Below, in pieces: positions 1 through 8,733 of a stretch of 64,000 bases of DNA. The translations under genes and the position numbers were made by a program. Numbering within the stretch: position 1 is the first letter of the stretch; each line of letters opens with the position of its first letter. Origin of the DNA: Rhodococcoides corynebacterioides NBRC 14404 (GTDB lineage Bacteria > Actinomycetota > Actinomycetes > Mycobacteriales > Mycobacteriaceae); NCBI RefSeq assembly GCF_001894765.1, contig NZ_BCWV01000006.1, positions 124,001 to 188,000 of the forward strand, written 5' to 3'. The notes beneath the pieces were generated by a model. It ran no database searches, had not been told where the DNA came from, and saw only the letters and a program-made list of their open reading frames with translations.

Positions 1-910
1 CCAGGAGGACGAGCCGGAAGCGCTCGCGTTCCGCGCGGCCGGCTTCCGCGTGATCGGCCGCGAGGCGAGCCGCCAGCGACATCTGCCGCCCGAAGTCGAG
101 CCGACCCTCCCGCCGCAGAGCCTCGTGCACCCGCTCGACCAGGGGCAGCAGGGCGATGCGGTCGTCCTGGACGGACACCACGTTCGTCAGCGGCCTGGTC
201 GGATCCCCGTCGCGCTGCGACGGTCCCGGCGGCAGGGTGGCCACGAGCACCGCGAGCGCGTCGCGGACCGCCGCGAGATCCGCCGGGTCGACCAGGTGCT
301 CGGCCAGTTGACCGGACAACGCCAACACGTGCTGGGTGACCGTCGACGGAATCTTGTCGGTGTCGATGTGACCGTCCCAGTCGGACACCACCCGGAACGC
401 GATCTGCCAGAGTTCGGTGTCGGAGACCAGCGACGTCGCCGGCTCGAGCGGCAACACCATGCCGTACCGGTCGAGGAGCCGCCCGGCGTACGCGTGGTAG
501 GTGGACACCTCGGGCTCACCCGAGACGAGGTCACGCCGGAGGTCACCGCTCGGGTCCAGCCGGGTCACGAGGTCGGACCCGGCGAGCCGAGACAACCGCT
601 GCCGGATGCGCTGAGCCAGCTGTTGTGCGGCCTTGCGGGTGAAGGTCAGCCCCAGCACCTCGTCCGGCCGGACGAGGCGGTTGGCCACCATCCAGACCAC
701 CCGTGCGGCCATGGTCTCCGTCTTCCCCGCCCCTGCACCGGCGACCACCAGCAAGGGCCCACGCGGCGCGGCGATCACCGCTGCCTGCTCGTCCGTGGGC
801 GTCGGAAGACCCAGGGCGCGAGCCAGTTCCGCGGGGTCGACCGTCGCGTTCACGGCTACTCCGTCCTCCGTCACGACCCCGCCACCCGACCTTCCTCCGT
901 CACCCGTCAT
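1..910 (-). CDS. adnB: AdnB, helicase-nuclease subunit (N-terminal part only)
   Basis: Cut by the left edge; about 303 codons of the N-terminal UvrD-like motor are visible. A Q motif (PTDEQ, about residue 38) precedes Walker A GAGAGKT (about 58-64), then TFTRKAA typical of superfamily 1 helicases. With AdnA it forms the mycobacterial-type AdnAB complex that resects double-strand DNA ends for recombination. Identification rests on the motor plus position just downstream of adnA, as in Rv3202c-Rv3201c. The ATG at 910 lies 7 bp after the adnA stop, right behind a run of six G. GTG at 853, behind GGAGGA, is an in-frame alternative start. The C-terminal nuclease domain lies outside the window. Confidence 0.9.
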   Translation of the reverse strand, partial: MTGDGGRSGGGVVTEDGVAVNATVDPAELARALGLPTPTDEQAAVIAAPRGPLLVVAGAGAGKTETMAARVVWMVANRLVRPDEVLGLTFTRKAAQQLAQRIRQRLSRLAGSDLVTRLDPSGDLRRDLVSGEPEVSTYHAYAGRLLDRYGMVLPLEPATSLVSDTELWQIAFRVVSDWDGHIDTDKIPSTVTQHVLALSGQLAEHLVDPADLAAVRDALAVLVATLPPGPSQRDGDPTRPLTNVVSVQDDRIALLPLVERVHEALRREGRLDFGRQMSLAARLAADHAEAGRAERERFRLVLL

Positions 911-917
911 CCCCCCA

Positions 918-3900
918 TCACCCCTCCGTCACCTGGCGTCCTCGATCCTGCGCGGGACAGGCCGTCACCACAGGGCAGTGGCGGCACCCGTCGTTGACCC
1001 GCGCCTCGAACGTCGGCCCGCGCGTGGCCTCGGCCGCGGCGACGACGGTGTCGCGCCACTCCTCGAGCTGCTCCGGGGTGGGAGCGGCCTGCGTGCGTTC
1101 CTTGGCACCGGTTCTGCCGTGGGGCTGTGCCACGTACACGAGGCGGCCGCCACCCGGCTCGCCCGCCGGTTCGCCCTCGACGGCACCGGCCGCGAGCGCG
1201 ACCTGATAGGTCGCGAGCTGCGGATGCTGGGCGGCCACCGCGGCCGTCACCGCGTTCTTGCCCGTCTTGACGTCGACCACCACCGGGCGCCCGTCCGGAT
1301 CGTGCTCGAGGCGGTCGATCCGGCCACGCAGCCGCACCGCAGGCTCGTCGGGCGACCGCGGTTCGAGGACGCCGTCGACGGGCACCTCCACGCCTGCTTC
1401 CGTCAGTTCGCCACGGGACCGTTGCATCCAGTCACGGAAGGTGTCGATCATCGCGGACGTGCGTGCCAATTCCCGTCGCGAGTACCACTCCGAGCCGAGA
1501 TCGACTGCGCTCCAAGCTCGGTCGAGCTCCCGGCGAACCTCCTCCGGCGGCACCCGCCCGGCGACGGCCTGCACGATGGTGTGCACGAGGTTGCCGGTGA
1601 CCGCGTGCACGGTGTCGCCGTCACGACCACCGTGCCGCTCGAGCGCCCAGCGCAACGGGCAGGTCGAGAGCACCTCCACCGTCGACGGCGACAACGACAC
1701 GGCCGCGCCGTCACCGCCGTCCTGCCTGTCGGAACCCTCCCCGTCGGAACCCCAGAGGGCCGCCGCGGTGCTCGCGCCCCCGGTGCCGTACCAGGTGTCC
1801 GGATGTGCACCGGGAATGCCGGCCGCGGCGAGGCGAGCCAGCGCACCGACCGCCCGGGCATGCCGCTCCGGGTCGATCCGCGCGCCCGTCTCGTCGCACA
1901 CGACGGCACGCAGTTCGGCCACGACGTCGGGCAGGGCGAGCACACGGGTGTCCGCGGCGCGGTCCGCACCGTCCGCCGAGCCCGTCGCACCGTCGTCCAC
2001 CCGGACCCGGTCCGACGCGATCAACTCGTCGACGAAGCGGGAGCGCAACGTCTCCTCGCCGCCGGTCACGGAGTCCACTGCGGTGACGAGCAGCCCCTCC
2101 CGCGCCCGCGAACAGGCGGAGAGAAACAGGCGACGCTCCTCGGCCAGCAACGGTGCCGTCCGGGACAGTCGGCGATCGACGTCGCCCGCGGCGGTGGTGA
2201 CACCGGCGTCGATGTCGAGCAGATCCTCGACGCCGAGGAGCGTTCCGCGGGGACGGAGAGCCGGCCACAGCCCGTCCTGCACTCCCGCCACGACGACGAC
2301 GTCCCACTCACGACCGGCCGCAGCGTGGGCACTCACGATCTGGACTGCGTCGGGGACGACGGTGGCGCGGCGGCCCTCGGTGGCCGGGATCTCCTGGTCG
2401 AGAACGTGATCGACGAAGCCGCCGAGAGTGCTGCGCGGCAGCGCGTCCACGTAGGACGCGGCCGTGTCGAACAGCGCGACCACACTGTCGAGGTCGCGGT
2501 CGGCCTGACCACCGAGCGGGCCACCCCGCGCCGACGCTGCGACCCAGCGCCGCTCCAGCGTCGTCGCGGTCCACGCAGCCCACAGCGCGTCCTCGACCCG
2601 ACGACCGTCCGGACCGACCGCCACGGCCGCGGCGCGCACGACCTTGCGCAGCCGACGCAGCGGCGCAGCCTCGACGTCGGTCAGCGCGTCGACCAGAGCG
2701 CCGACGCCGTGATCCGCCGTCGTGCCGGTGCCGCCGTCGAGCACGGCGGCCCGGACGAGCTCCGCCGAGTCGCGGTCACCACCCTGTGCGACCTCCGCTC
2801 GGCGCAGGCCGCGTCGCAGACGGCGAAGAGACAACGGATCCGCCCCGCCGATGGGACCCTCGAGCAGCTCGACTGCGTCGTCCACCGTGAAGTCCGCCGC
2901 ACCGGCCGGGTCCGCACTCCGGCTCGCGACCACGGCGCGCAGCACCCCCAGCAGGGACGCCGCACCGCGTTGGCGCGACAGCGGGAGGGCGGCGGCGGAC
3001 GTCACCACGGGAACCCCGGCCGCGAGCAACGCTCGCCGCAGCGGGGCCGCCGACCGGGGCACCGATCGCACGATCACGGCCATGTCGGACCACGCGACGC
3101 CGTCACCGAGGTGCGCCCGACGCACGGTGTCCGCCACGACCGCCGCCTCCTTGGCAGCCGAGGTGGTGACGACCACCCGGGCCGGCGCCACCGCGCGAGT
3201 CCGCGACGAGGAGTTCCCCGCACCGCCCGGTGTCGGTCCGTCGGCCGGGTCGTCGCGGAACCCGGATGCCCCTCGATGGTCGTGGCGACCGGGGAGCGTC
3301 CGGGCGACCGACGCGGCCGCTGCTCCGACCGGGGCGGTGGCACGATGATTGTGCGTCAACACGATTCGCGTCTCCGGGTCCTCGAGCAGGAACGCCGGGT
3401 CCGCACCGCGGAAGGAATACACGGTCTGGTCCGGGTCGCCCACGATCAGCACCGTCCCGGCCCCGGACGCCACGGCGCGGACGATCGTGGCGGCCTGCGG
3501 GTCCAGATGCTGCGCGTCGTCGACCAGGACGTGCCGGATCCGGGCACGTTCGCGAGCGAGCAGCTCCGGATCGGTGGCGAATGCCGTGAGAGCCGAGCCG
3601 ACGAGCTCTGCGGCGTCGAGGCCCGGTGACGTCGCCTCCGGCGTCTCCACCCCCACCGATCCACGAAGAACCATCGCTTGCTCGTACTGCGCGGCGAACT
3701 GTCCGACGGCGACCCAGGCCGGTCGCGCGTGCCGGCGGCCCAGCTTGACCAGATCCTCCGGGCCCAGACCGCGTTCCGCGGCCCGCAACACCAGGTTTCG
3801 CACCTCGGAGGCGAAACCCGACAGCCCCAGCGCCGGGCGCAGGTGCTCGGGCCACCGCGCGGCCCCGTCGGCCAGCTCGCCCTGCAGCATCTCGCGCACG

Positions 3901-4358
3901 ATCGAGTCCTGCTCCGCGCCCGTGAGCAGCCGCGGCGGTGGGTTGCCGTGCGCGGACGCCTGCAACCGCAGAACGGCGAAGGCATAGGAATGCACGGTGC
4001 GAACCAACGGCTCCCGCGTGGCCCGCCGGGCGGATGCGCTCTCACCGCGCGCCAGCAGCCCCGCGGTGATGCGTTCGCGCATGTCGACCGCTGCACGACG
4101 GGACTGGGTCAGGACGAGCACCGATTCCGGATCGACCCCCTCGTCCCTGATGCGGGCCACCGCGACGTCCGCCACCAGCGACGTCTTGCCCGTCCCCGGA
4201 CCGCCGAGGACCCGCCGGACGCCGGCGTCACCGGGGGCGAACAGCGAGGCACAGTCCCCCGGCCACCGACGTTCCACCCGCTCGACCGGCAGCGGGCGCA
4301 CCAACCGCGCACCCGCGACCGGCGCCCCGACCGGGCCACCCGACGTCCACTCCCTCAT
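918..4358 (-). CDS. adnA: AdnA, helicase-nuclease subunit
   Basis: A 1146-residue UvrD-like motor fused to a RecB-family nuclease. Walker A is GGPGTGKT (about residue 53); the Walker B region reads VDDAQHLDP; motif III/IV is GDPDQTVYSFRGAD. The C-terminal nuclease carries VVDVKTGK, the catalytic Asp/Lys signature. The Fe-S cysteines are one at STCPLRW and three at CRHC and TACP near the end, as in AddB/AdnAB nucleases. Partner of AdnB, encoded 7 bp downstream, so probably one operon and a heterodimer acting on double-strand breaks. The order matches Rv3202c-Rv3201c and the divergent neighbour is LipV-like as in M. tuberculosis. Length is close to the mycobacterial protein (about 1050). Confidence 0.93.
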   Translation of the reverse strand: MREWTSGGPVGAPVAGARLVRPLPVERVERRWPGDCASLFAPGDAGVRRVLGGPGTGKTSLVADVAVARIRDEGVDPESVLVLTQSRRAAVDMRERITAGLLARGESASARRATREPLVRTVHSYAFAVLRLQASAHGNPPPRLLTGAEQDSIVREMLQGELADGAARWPEHLRPALGLSGFASEVRNLVLRAAERGLGPEDLVKLGRRHARPAWVAVGQFAAQYEQAMVLRGSVGVETPEATSPGLDAAELVGSALTAFATDPELLARERARIRHVLVDDAQHLDPQAATIVRAVASGAGTVLIVGDPDQTVYSFRGADPAFLLEDPETRIVLTHNHRATAPVGAAAASVARTLPGRHDHRGASGFRDDPADGPTPGGAGNSSSRTRAVAPARVVVTTSAAKEAAVVADTVRRAHLGDGVAWSDMAVIVRSVPRSAAPLRRALLAAGVPVVTSAAALPLSRQRGAASLLGVLRAVVASRSADPAGAADFTVDDAVELLEGPIGGADPLSLRRLRRGLRRAEVAQGGDRDSAELVRAAVLDGGTGTTADHGVGALVDALTDVEAAPLRRLRKVVRAAAVAVGPDGRRVEDALWAAWTATTLERRWVAASARGGPLGGQADRDLDSVVALFDTAASYVDALPRSTLGGFVDHVLDQEIPATEGRRATVVPDAVQIVSAHAAAGREWDVVVVAGVQDGLWPALRPRGTLLGVEDLLDIDAGVTTAAGDVDRRLSRTAPLLAEERRLFLSACSRAREGLLVTAVDSVTGGEETLRSRFVDELIASDRVRVDDGATGSADGADRAADTRVLALPDVVAELRAVVCDETGARIDPERHARAVGALARLAAAGIPGAHPDTWYGTGGASTAAALWGSDGEGSDRQDGGDGAAVSLSPSTVEVLSTCPLRWALERHGGRDGDTVHAVTGNLVHTIVQAVAGRVPPEEVRRELDRAWSAVDLGSEWYSRRELARTSAMIDTFRDWMQRSRGELTEAGVEVPVDGVLEPRSPDEPAVRLRGRIDRLEHDPDGRPVVVDVKTGKNAVTAAVAAQHPQLATYQVALAAGAVEGEPAGEPGGGRLVYVAQPHGRTGAKERTQAAPTPEQLEEWRDTVVAAAEATRGPTFEARVNDGCRHCPVVTACPAQDRGRQVTEG

Positions 4359-4409
4359 GACGCGATTGCATCATGGGAGTCCGACACGACCGCCGCGCGA
4401 GGAGCTTCG

Positions 4410-5204
4410 ATGACCGACCCGTCCGTTCATCTCTTCGGCCCCACCGACGGCCCGACGGTGCTCGCCGTCCACGGCATGACCGGCCACGGTCGACGCTGGC
4501 GGGCGTGGAGCGAACACCTGCCGCACGCACGGGTGATCGCGCCGGACCTCATCGGCCACGGACACGCGCCGTACACGCCGCCGTGGTCCATCGAAGCGCA
4601 GGTGGCCCGGTTGTCCGCGGTGCTCGCGGCCCACGGTGGCGGGCCCGCCGTGGTGGTCGGACACTCCTACGGGTGCGCCCTGGCGTTGCACCTGGCCCGG
4701 ACCGAGCCGGCCGCCGTCGCCGGGCTCGTCCTGCTCGATCCGGCGGCCGAGCTCCCGCCGGACAGGCTGCTCGACGTCGCGGAGTCGACCGTCCGACACG
4801 ACGACTACACCGATGCGGACGAGGCGCGCTCGGACAAGGTGCACGGGGCCTGGAACGACGTCCCGACCGAGTTGCTCGACGAGGAGCTCGCGGACCACCT
4901 GATCGACGCCGGGAACGGCCGGGTGCGGTGGCGCACCGGCACCGCGGCGGTGGTGGCGTCCTGGGGCGAACTGGCGCGCCCGATGGCCGTGCCACCCGCG
5001 TCGATCCCGACCGTGGTGGTGCGCGCGAGTCGGGTGAGCCCGCCCTACCTGTCGGACTCCTGCCGGGAGCGTCTCGCCGCCGCACTGGACCACGTCACCT
5101 TCGTCGATCTCGACTGCGACCACATGGTTCCGCAGGCGAAGGGGCCCGAATCGGCGGCCGTCGTCGCCGACCTGCTCACCACCGTGGCGACCGCGCGTCG
5201 ATGA
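4410..5204 (+). CDS. lipV: Alpha/beta hydrolase, LipV-like
   Basis: A 264-residue alpha/beta hydrolase. VHGMTGHG near the N-terminus is the oxyanion-hole loop; the nucleophile elbow is GHSYG (Ser about residue 90); the histidine near the C-terminus is in DCDHMVPQ. It should hydrolyse an ester or similar bond; the substrate cannot be read from sequence. The ATG at 4410 follows GCGAGGAG at a normal distance. It is divergent from adnA, the arrangement of Rv3202c and Rv3203 (lipV). The symbol is given by synteny and fold; biochemical identity with LipV is inferred. Confidence 0.82.
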   Translation: MTDPSVHLFGPTDGPTVLAVHGMTGHGRRWRAWSEHLPHARVIAPDLIGHGHAPYTPPWSIEAQVARLSAVLAAHGGGPAVVVGHSYGCALALHLARTEPAAVAGLVLLDPAAELPPDRLLDVAESTVRHDDYTDADEARSDKVHGAWNDVPTELLDEELADHLIDAGNGRVRWRTGTAAVVASWGELARPMAVPPASIPTVVVRASRVSPPYLSDSCRERLAAALDHVTFVDLDCDHMVPQAKGPESAAVVADLLTTVATARR

Positions 5205-5246
5205 CTCCGTGGTGCTCACGGGCGCCGATCCGCTCCTGGACTCCGG

Positions 5247-6722
5247 TCACACCACCGCCTCGGGGACCGCGCGCGACGGAACGCGTTCGCGTGGACCGGC
5301 GTTCGCCCCACCCATGAGCTCCGCCAACACCGCCACGGCGTCCTCGATCTCCGCGGGAGTACGGGTGAACGGGATGCGCTGACACTCGTCGAACGCGTAG
5401 CCGGTGCCGAATCGGGTTCCGGGAGCGAGCATCAGGCCGCGCTCGCGGGCGCGGTCGACCAGATCCGTCGATCGTTCGCCTGCGGGGAGAGCGCACCAGA
5501 GCGACAGCCCACCCGGCGGCGACCGGAACGACCAGCCCGGAAGCGACCGGCTCAGTGCTGCGGTGAGCGCGTCGCGGCTCGTCCGTAGCTGATCGCACCG
5601 GTGTGCGACCACGGCCTCGTAGTCGCCGAGCAGTTCGATCGCGGCGTACTGGTCGATCAACGACACCGTCAACTGTCGCGCGCTGTAGACGGTCGCGACG
5701 GCGGCCAGGTGCGCCGGGTCGGCCCGTACCCACCCGACCCGAAGCCCGCCCCACACGGACTTGCTGAGCGACCCCACGGTCACCGCGGCACGATCCGGCA
5801 CGGGGGCGCCGAACGGCTCGGTCGGTCCGTGTCCGTCCAGGTCGAGGTCGACGGACACCTCGTCGACCACCGTCACCACACCGCGACGATGAAGAGTGGC
5901 GGCCAGACGACGACGCGTGTCGGTCGGCAGGACCGCGCCGGACGGGTTGGCATGGTCCGGCATGAGGTACGCGAGAACCGGATCGTGCTGCCGCGCAGCG
6001 CGATCCGCGGCCTCGACGAACGCGTCGGGGTCGTTGGGATCGAGGGCGACGGGGATGCAGGTGGCGCCCACGGCACGAAGCGTGTCCAGCGCACCGGGGT
6101 AGGTGGGGTGTTCCACCAGGACGCGGTTGCCGGGCCCGACGAGTGCGGCGACCACGGCGTGGATCGCGTCGGTGGCGCCCGCGGTGATCATGACCTGATC
6201 GGGCGTGGTCGGCAGGCCACGCGCGGTGTAGCGCCGCGCGATCGCCTCCCGCAGACGAGAGGCCCCGCCCGGTACGTAGCCGGGGTGCGCGGCCGTCGTC
6301 GCGAGCCCGCGGGCGGCCGCCTCGTACGCCGCACCGAGGAAGGACGACGCGGGCGGCGCTGCATTGACGAACTCGAGAACGTCCGGTCCGTCACCGATCA
6401 CCAGACGGCCCCAGGGGCGGGTGTCCGAGCGCGGAACCACGAAGGTGCCGGCCCCGTGCACCGACGTGAGCACGCCCTGCTCGCGGAGCTCGCGATAGGC
6501 GGAGGCGACGGTGACTCGCGAGACACCGAGGACGCGGGCCAGGACGCGTTCGGACGGCATGCGCGCCTCGGCGGCGACGGCACCGTCCTCGACGAGGCGC
6601 TGCAGATCGCGCGCCAGGCTCGCGTACATGGGCCCGACGCGGCCGAGCACCGCGGTCATGTCGAGGCTCTGCGCGAGCGCGCGGGCCGTGACGGACTCCC
6701 GGAGACGGGACGGTTCGGTCAT
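5247..6722 (-). CDS. MocR-type regulator (GntR helix-turn-helix plus aminotransferase domain)
   Basis: A 491-residue MocR-family transcription factor. Residues about 30-100 form a GntR winged helix (MPSERVLARVLGVSRVTVAS). The rest is a fold-type I aminotransferase domain, with the PLP lysine expected in SLSKSVWGG. Such proteins sense PLP or an amino compound and bind paired half-sites. SLSKSVWGGLRVG resembles the YczR subgroup, which usually sits beside the membrane gene yczE; no yczE is present here. The ATG at 6722 lies directly beside an inverted repeat described separately, which implies autoregulation. The targets could be the small divergent membrane ORF or mobA-moeA. Confidence 0.88.
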   Translation of the reverse strand: MTEPSRLRESVTARALAQSLDMTAVLGRVGPMYASLARDLQRLVEDGAVAAEARMPSERVLARVLGVSRVTVASAYRELREQGVLTSVHGAGTFVVPRSDTRPWGRLVIGDGPDVLEFVNAAPPASSFLGAAYEAAARGLATTAAHPGYVPGGASRLREAIARRYTARGLPTTPDQVMITAGATDAIHAVVAALVGPGNRVLVEHPTYPGALDTLRAVGATCIPVALDPNDPDAFVEAADRAARQHDPVLAYLMPDHANPSGAVLPTDTRRRLAATLHRRGVVTVVDEVSVDLDLDGHGPTEPFGAPVPDRAAVTVGSLSKSVWGGLRVGWVRADPAHLAAVATVYSARQLTVSLIDQYAAIELLGDYEAVVAHRCDQLRTSRDALTAALSRSLPGWSFRSPPGGLSLWCALPAGERSTDLVDRARERGLMLAPGTRFGTGYAFDECQRIPFTRTPAEIEDAVAVLAELMGGANAGPRERVPSRAVPEAVV

Positions 6723-6723
6723 G

Positions 6724-6774
6724 GGTCCACTCTCGCACAGTGGACCGCTCCCCGGCGTTCTCGAACGGTCCACA
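6724..6774. promoter_or_regulatory. Probable MocR operator: three GGTCCAC half-sites
   Basis: GGTCCACT (6724-6731) and AGTGGACC (6739-6746) form a perfect 8-bp inverted repeat with a 7-nt spacer. A third copy, GGTCCACA, lies at 6767-6774 in the orientation of the first. The cluster abuts the start codon of the MocR gene and ends 9 bp before the divergent small ORF. Multiple inverted and direct half-sites beside the regulator are typical of MocR operators. Binding is inferred. Confidence 0.72.
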
Positions 6775-6783
6775 CTCGGTGAC

Positions 6784-6936
6784 ATGATCCTCGGTGGCCT
6801 GCTCATCGCCCTCCTTGCACTCGCCCTCGTCGCCACGGCTGCGACCGTGCGTTCCGGTGGCCGCTGCGCCCCGGCCGGACCGCCGCGCAGCCACGCCGTG
6901 GGCGGCACCACGAGTCGTGGACATCGCCTGGACTAG
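6784..6936 (+). CDS. Small predicted membrane protein, 50 residues
   Basis: ATG at 6784 opens a 50-residue frame. About 20 hydrophobic residues (ILGGLLIALLALALVATAAT) are followed by a basic, glycine-rich tail. This fits a single-pass small membrane protein or signal-anchor peptide. It is divergent from the MocR gene, begins right after the third operator half-site and ends 9 bp before mobA-moeA. There is no obvious Shine-Dalgarno. I do not recognise it. MocR regulators of the YczR type often control a neighbouring membrane protein gene, which makes this ORF a candidate target. It could also be a chance frame. Confidence 0.4.
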   Translation: MILGGLLIALLALALVATAATVRSGGRCAPAGPPRSHAVGGTTSRGHRLD

Positions 6937-6945
6937 GCTCGGGTG

Positions 6946-8733
6946 ATGCCGGAACGCTCCCCTGGCGTCGACGCGATCGTTCTCGCCGGAGGTCGTGGGT
7001 CTCGGATGCCGGGTACCGACAAGGTCCTCGCGACGGTCGACGGACGCACCCTCCTCGGCCACGTCCTGACGGCCACGGCGTTCTGCGATCGGGTCGTCGT
7101 CGTCGGTCCCCGCCCCTCCGCGCTCGACGGCCCCGCCGCCGCCGATCTCCGATTCACCCGCGAGACACCGCATTTCGGCGGTCCGGTCCGCGCCCTGCGC
7201 GCCGGGCTCGAGGCGATCGACCGGAGCGCGGACCCCGTGCCGGCGTCCGACGACGACGTGATCCTCACCGTGTCCGCGGATCTGCCGTTCGTCCACGAGA
7301 ACGCGCTGCGCAGTCTGGTCGACGCCCTCCGCTCCCGCGAGGTCGACGCGGTCTTCGCCACCGACGCCGCGGGCCGGGTCCAGTACCTCGTCGGCGCCTG
7401 GCGTCGCGGCGCGCTCCAGCGTGGGGTGGCGGCCGCGCTGGTCGGCGTCGACGACACCCGCGAGCGCGGGCCGTCGGTCCGTGCGGCGCTGCCGCAGGCG
7501 ACGGCGACGCTCGCCCTCGACGACGTCGAGGACGTCGACACACCCGAGGATCTCGCGGCCGCACGCGCGCGGGCCGAGCGGTCCCCCGATCTCGACGCCG
7601 CGCGTCGGAGAATTCGTGCCCGCGTCGCACCCCTGCCGGTTCGACACGGCCGCCCGTCCGATCACTACGGCGGGTGCCTGGCCGACCCGATGGTGGCCGT
7701 GCGCCCGTTCCCGAGTTTCGACACCTCGGCGATGGACGGATGGGCGGTGGCCGGGCCGGGCCCGTGGAAGGTCGACGACGGCGTCGTCGTCACCGCCGGG
7801 TTCACCGGAACGACTGCCGTGGCCGACGGGCGGGCGGTCCGCATCGCGACGGGCGCACCGGTTCCGGTCGGCACCACGGTGATTCGCGACGAATTCACCG
7901 TGCGTTCCGGTGACGACCTCCGCCGACGACCCGACGCCCCCGTGCGTGACGACGCCCGCCGGGTCGGCGAGGACTGGGCCGTCGGGGCCGTGCTCGCCGG
8001 CGCCGGTCGGTCCGTCACCCCGGCCCTGGTGTCCACGGCGTTGTCGGCCGGCGTGGAGTCGGTGACGCTGCGCGCCGCGCCGCGCGTGGACGTGGTGCTC
8101 TCCGGCGACGAACTCTCGGACTCCGTCGACCCGCCGCCGGGATCGATCCGGGACACCGTCGGTCCGGTTCTGCCGCACTACCTTCGGTGGTGCGGTCTCG
8201 ACCCGGTGTCGACCCGCCGTTGTCGCGACACCGACGACGACTTCGACGAGGCCCTCGCCGCCGGCGACGCGGACGTGGTGGTGATCGTGGGCGCCACGGG
8301 ATTCGGCGCAGCCGACCCGCTGGCCGATGCGCTGGCCCGCGCCGACGCCCGTCCGGTCGTGCGCGGTCTGGCGTGCCGCCCGGGCGGCTCGACATCGGTG
8401 TCGGTGACACCGTCCGGCCGCCTCGTGGTCGGACTTCCCGGCAACCCGTTCGCGGCGGTGGCCACCGCATGCGCGATCCTGCCGGACGTCGCACGAGCCC
8501 TCACCGGTGGCGCCCCACGTCGGCAGTACGGCCTTCCCGCGCAGCCGATCTCGTCGTCCACCGTCACCCGGCTCCTGCCCGCGACGGCGACGGCGGACGG
8601 CCGGTGGCGCGTCGCGGACACCGTTCGCACGGCGCACCTGGCCGCGTTGGTGGAGTGCGACGCGCTGGCGGTGGTCAGTCCCGGCCGGGCCCCGGACGAG
8701 GCGATCGAGATCGTGCCGCTGCCGCCCAGATGA
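6946..8733 (+). CDS. MobA-MoeA fusion, molybdenum cofactor biosynthesis
   Basis: A 595-residue bifunctional protein. Residues 1-200 form a MobA-type nucleotidyltransferase (VLAGGRGSRMPGTDK, then SADLPFV for the metal-binding Asp), which would attach GMP to molybdopterin. Residues about 215-595 form a MoeA molybdotransferase (FDTSAMDGWA, VRIATGAPVPVG, LSGDEL, GLPGNPFAAV), which inserts molybdate. The usual MoeA GG-[VT]-S loop reads GATGFG, an odd divergence. It would supply cofactor to the nitrate reductase encoded nearby. ATG 6946 is preferred; GTG 6943 is adjacent. TAGGCT about 7 nt upstream suggests a leaderless transcript. Its 3-prime end overlaps the chelatase gene convergently by 59 bp. 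Confidence 0.88.
   Translation: MPERSPGVDAIVLAGGRGSRMPGTDKVLATVDGRTLLGHVLTATAFCDRVVVVGPRPSALDGPAAADLRFTRETPHFGGPVRALRAGLEAIDRSADPVPASDDDVILTVSADLPFVHENALRSLVDALRSREVDAVFATDAAGRVQYLVGAWRRGALQRGVAAALVGVDDTRERGPSVRAALPQATATLALDDVEDVDTPEDLAAARARAERSPDLDAARRRIRARVAPLPVRHGRPSDHYGGCLADPMVAVRPFPSFDTSAMDGWAVAGPGPWKVDDGVVVTAGFTGTTAVADGRAVRIATGAPVPVGTTVIRDEFTVRSGDDLRRRPDAPVRDDARRVGEDWAVGAVLAGAGRSVTPALVSTALSAGVESVTLRAAPRVDVVLSGDELSDSVDPPPGSIRDTVGPVLPHYLRWCGLDPVSTRRCRDTDDDFDEALAAGDADVVVIVGATGFGAADPLADALARADARPVVRGLACRPGGSTSVSVTPSGRLVVGLPGNPFAAVATACAILPDVARALTGGAPRRQYGLPAQPISSSTVTRLLPATATADGRWRVADTVRTAHLAALVECDALAVVSPGRAPDEAIEIVPLPPR

Noticed and set aside
633..3629. Plus-strand open frame of nearly 1000 codons opposite adnA
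   Set aside because: The translation is Arg/Gly/Pro/His-rich with no domain, typical of antisense frames in GC-rich genes. The minus strand encodes a complete helicase-nuclease.
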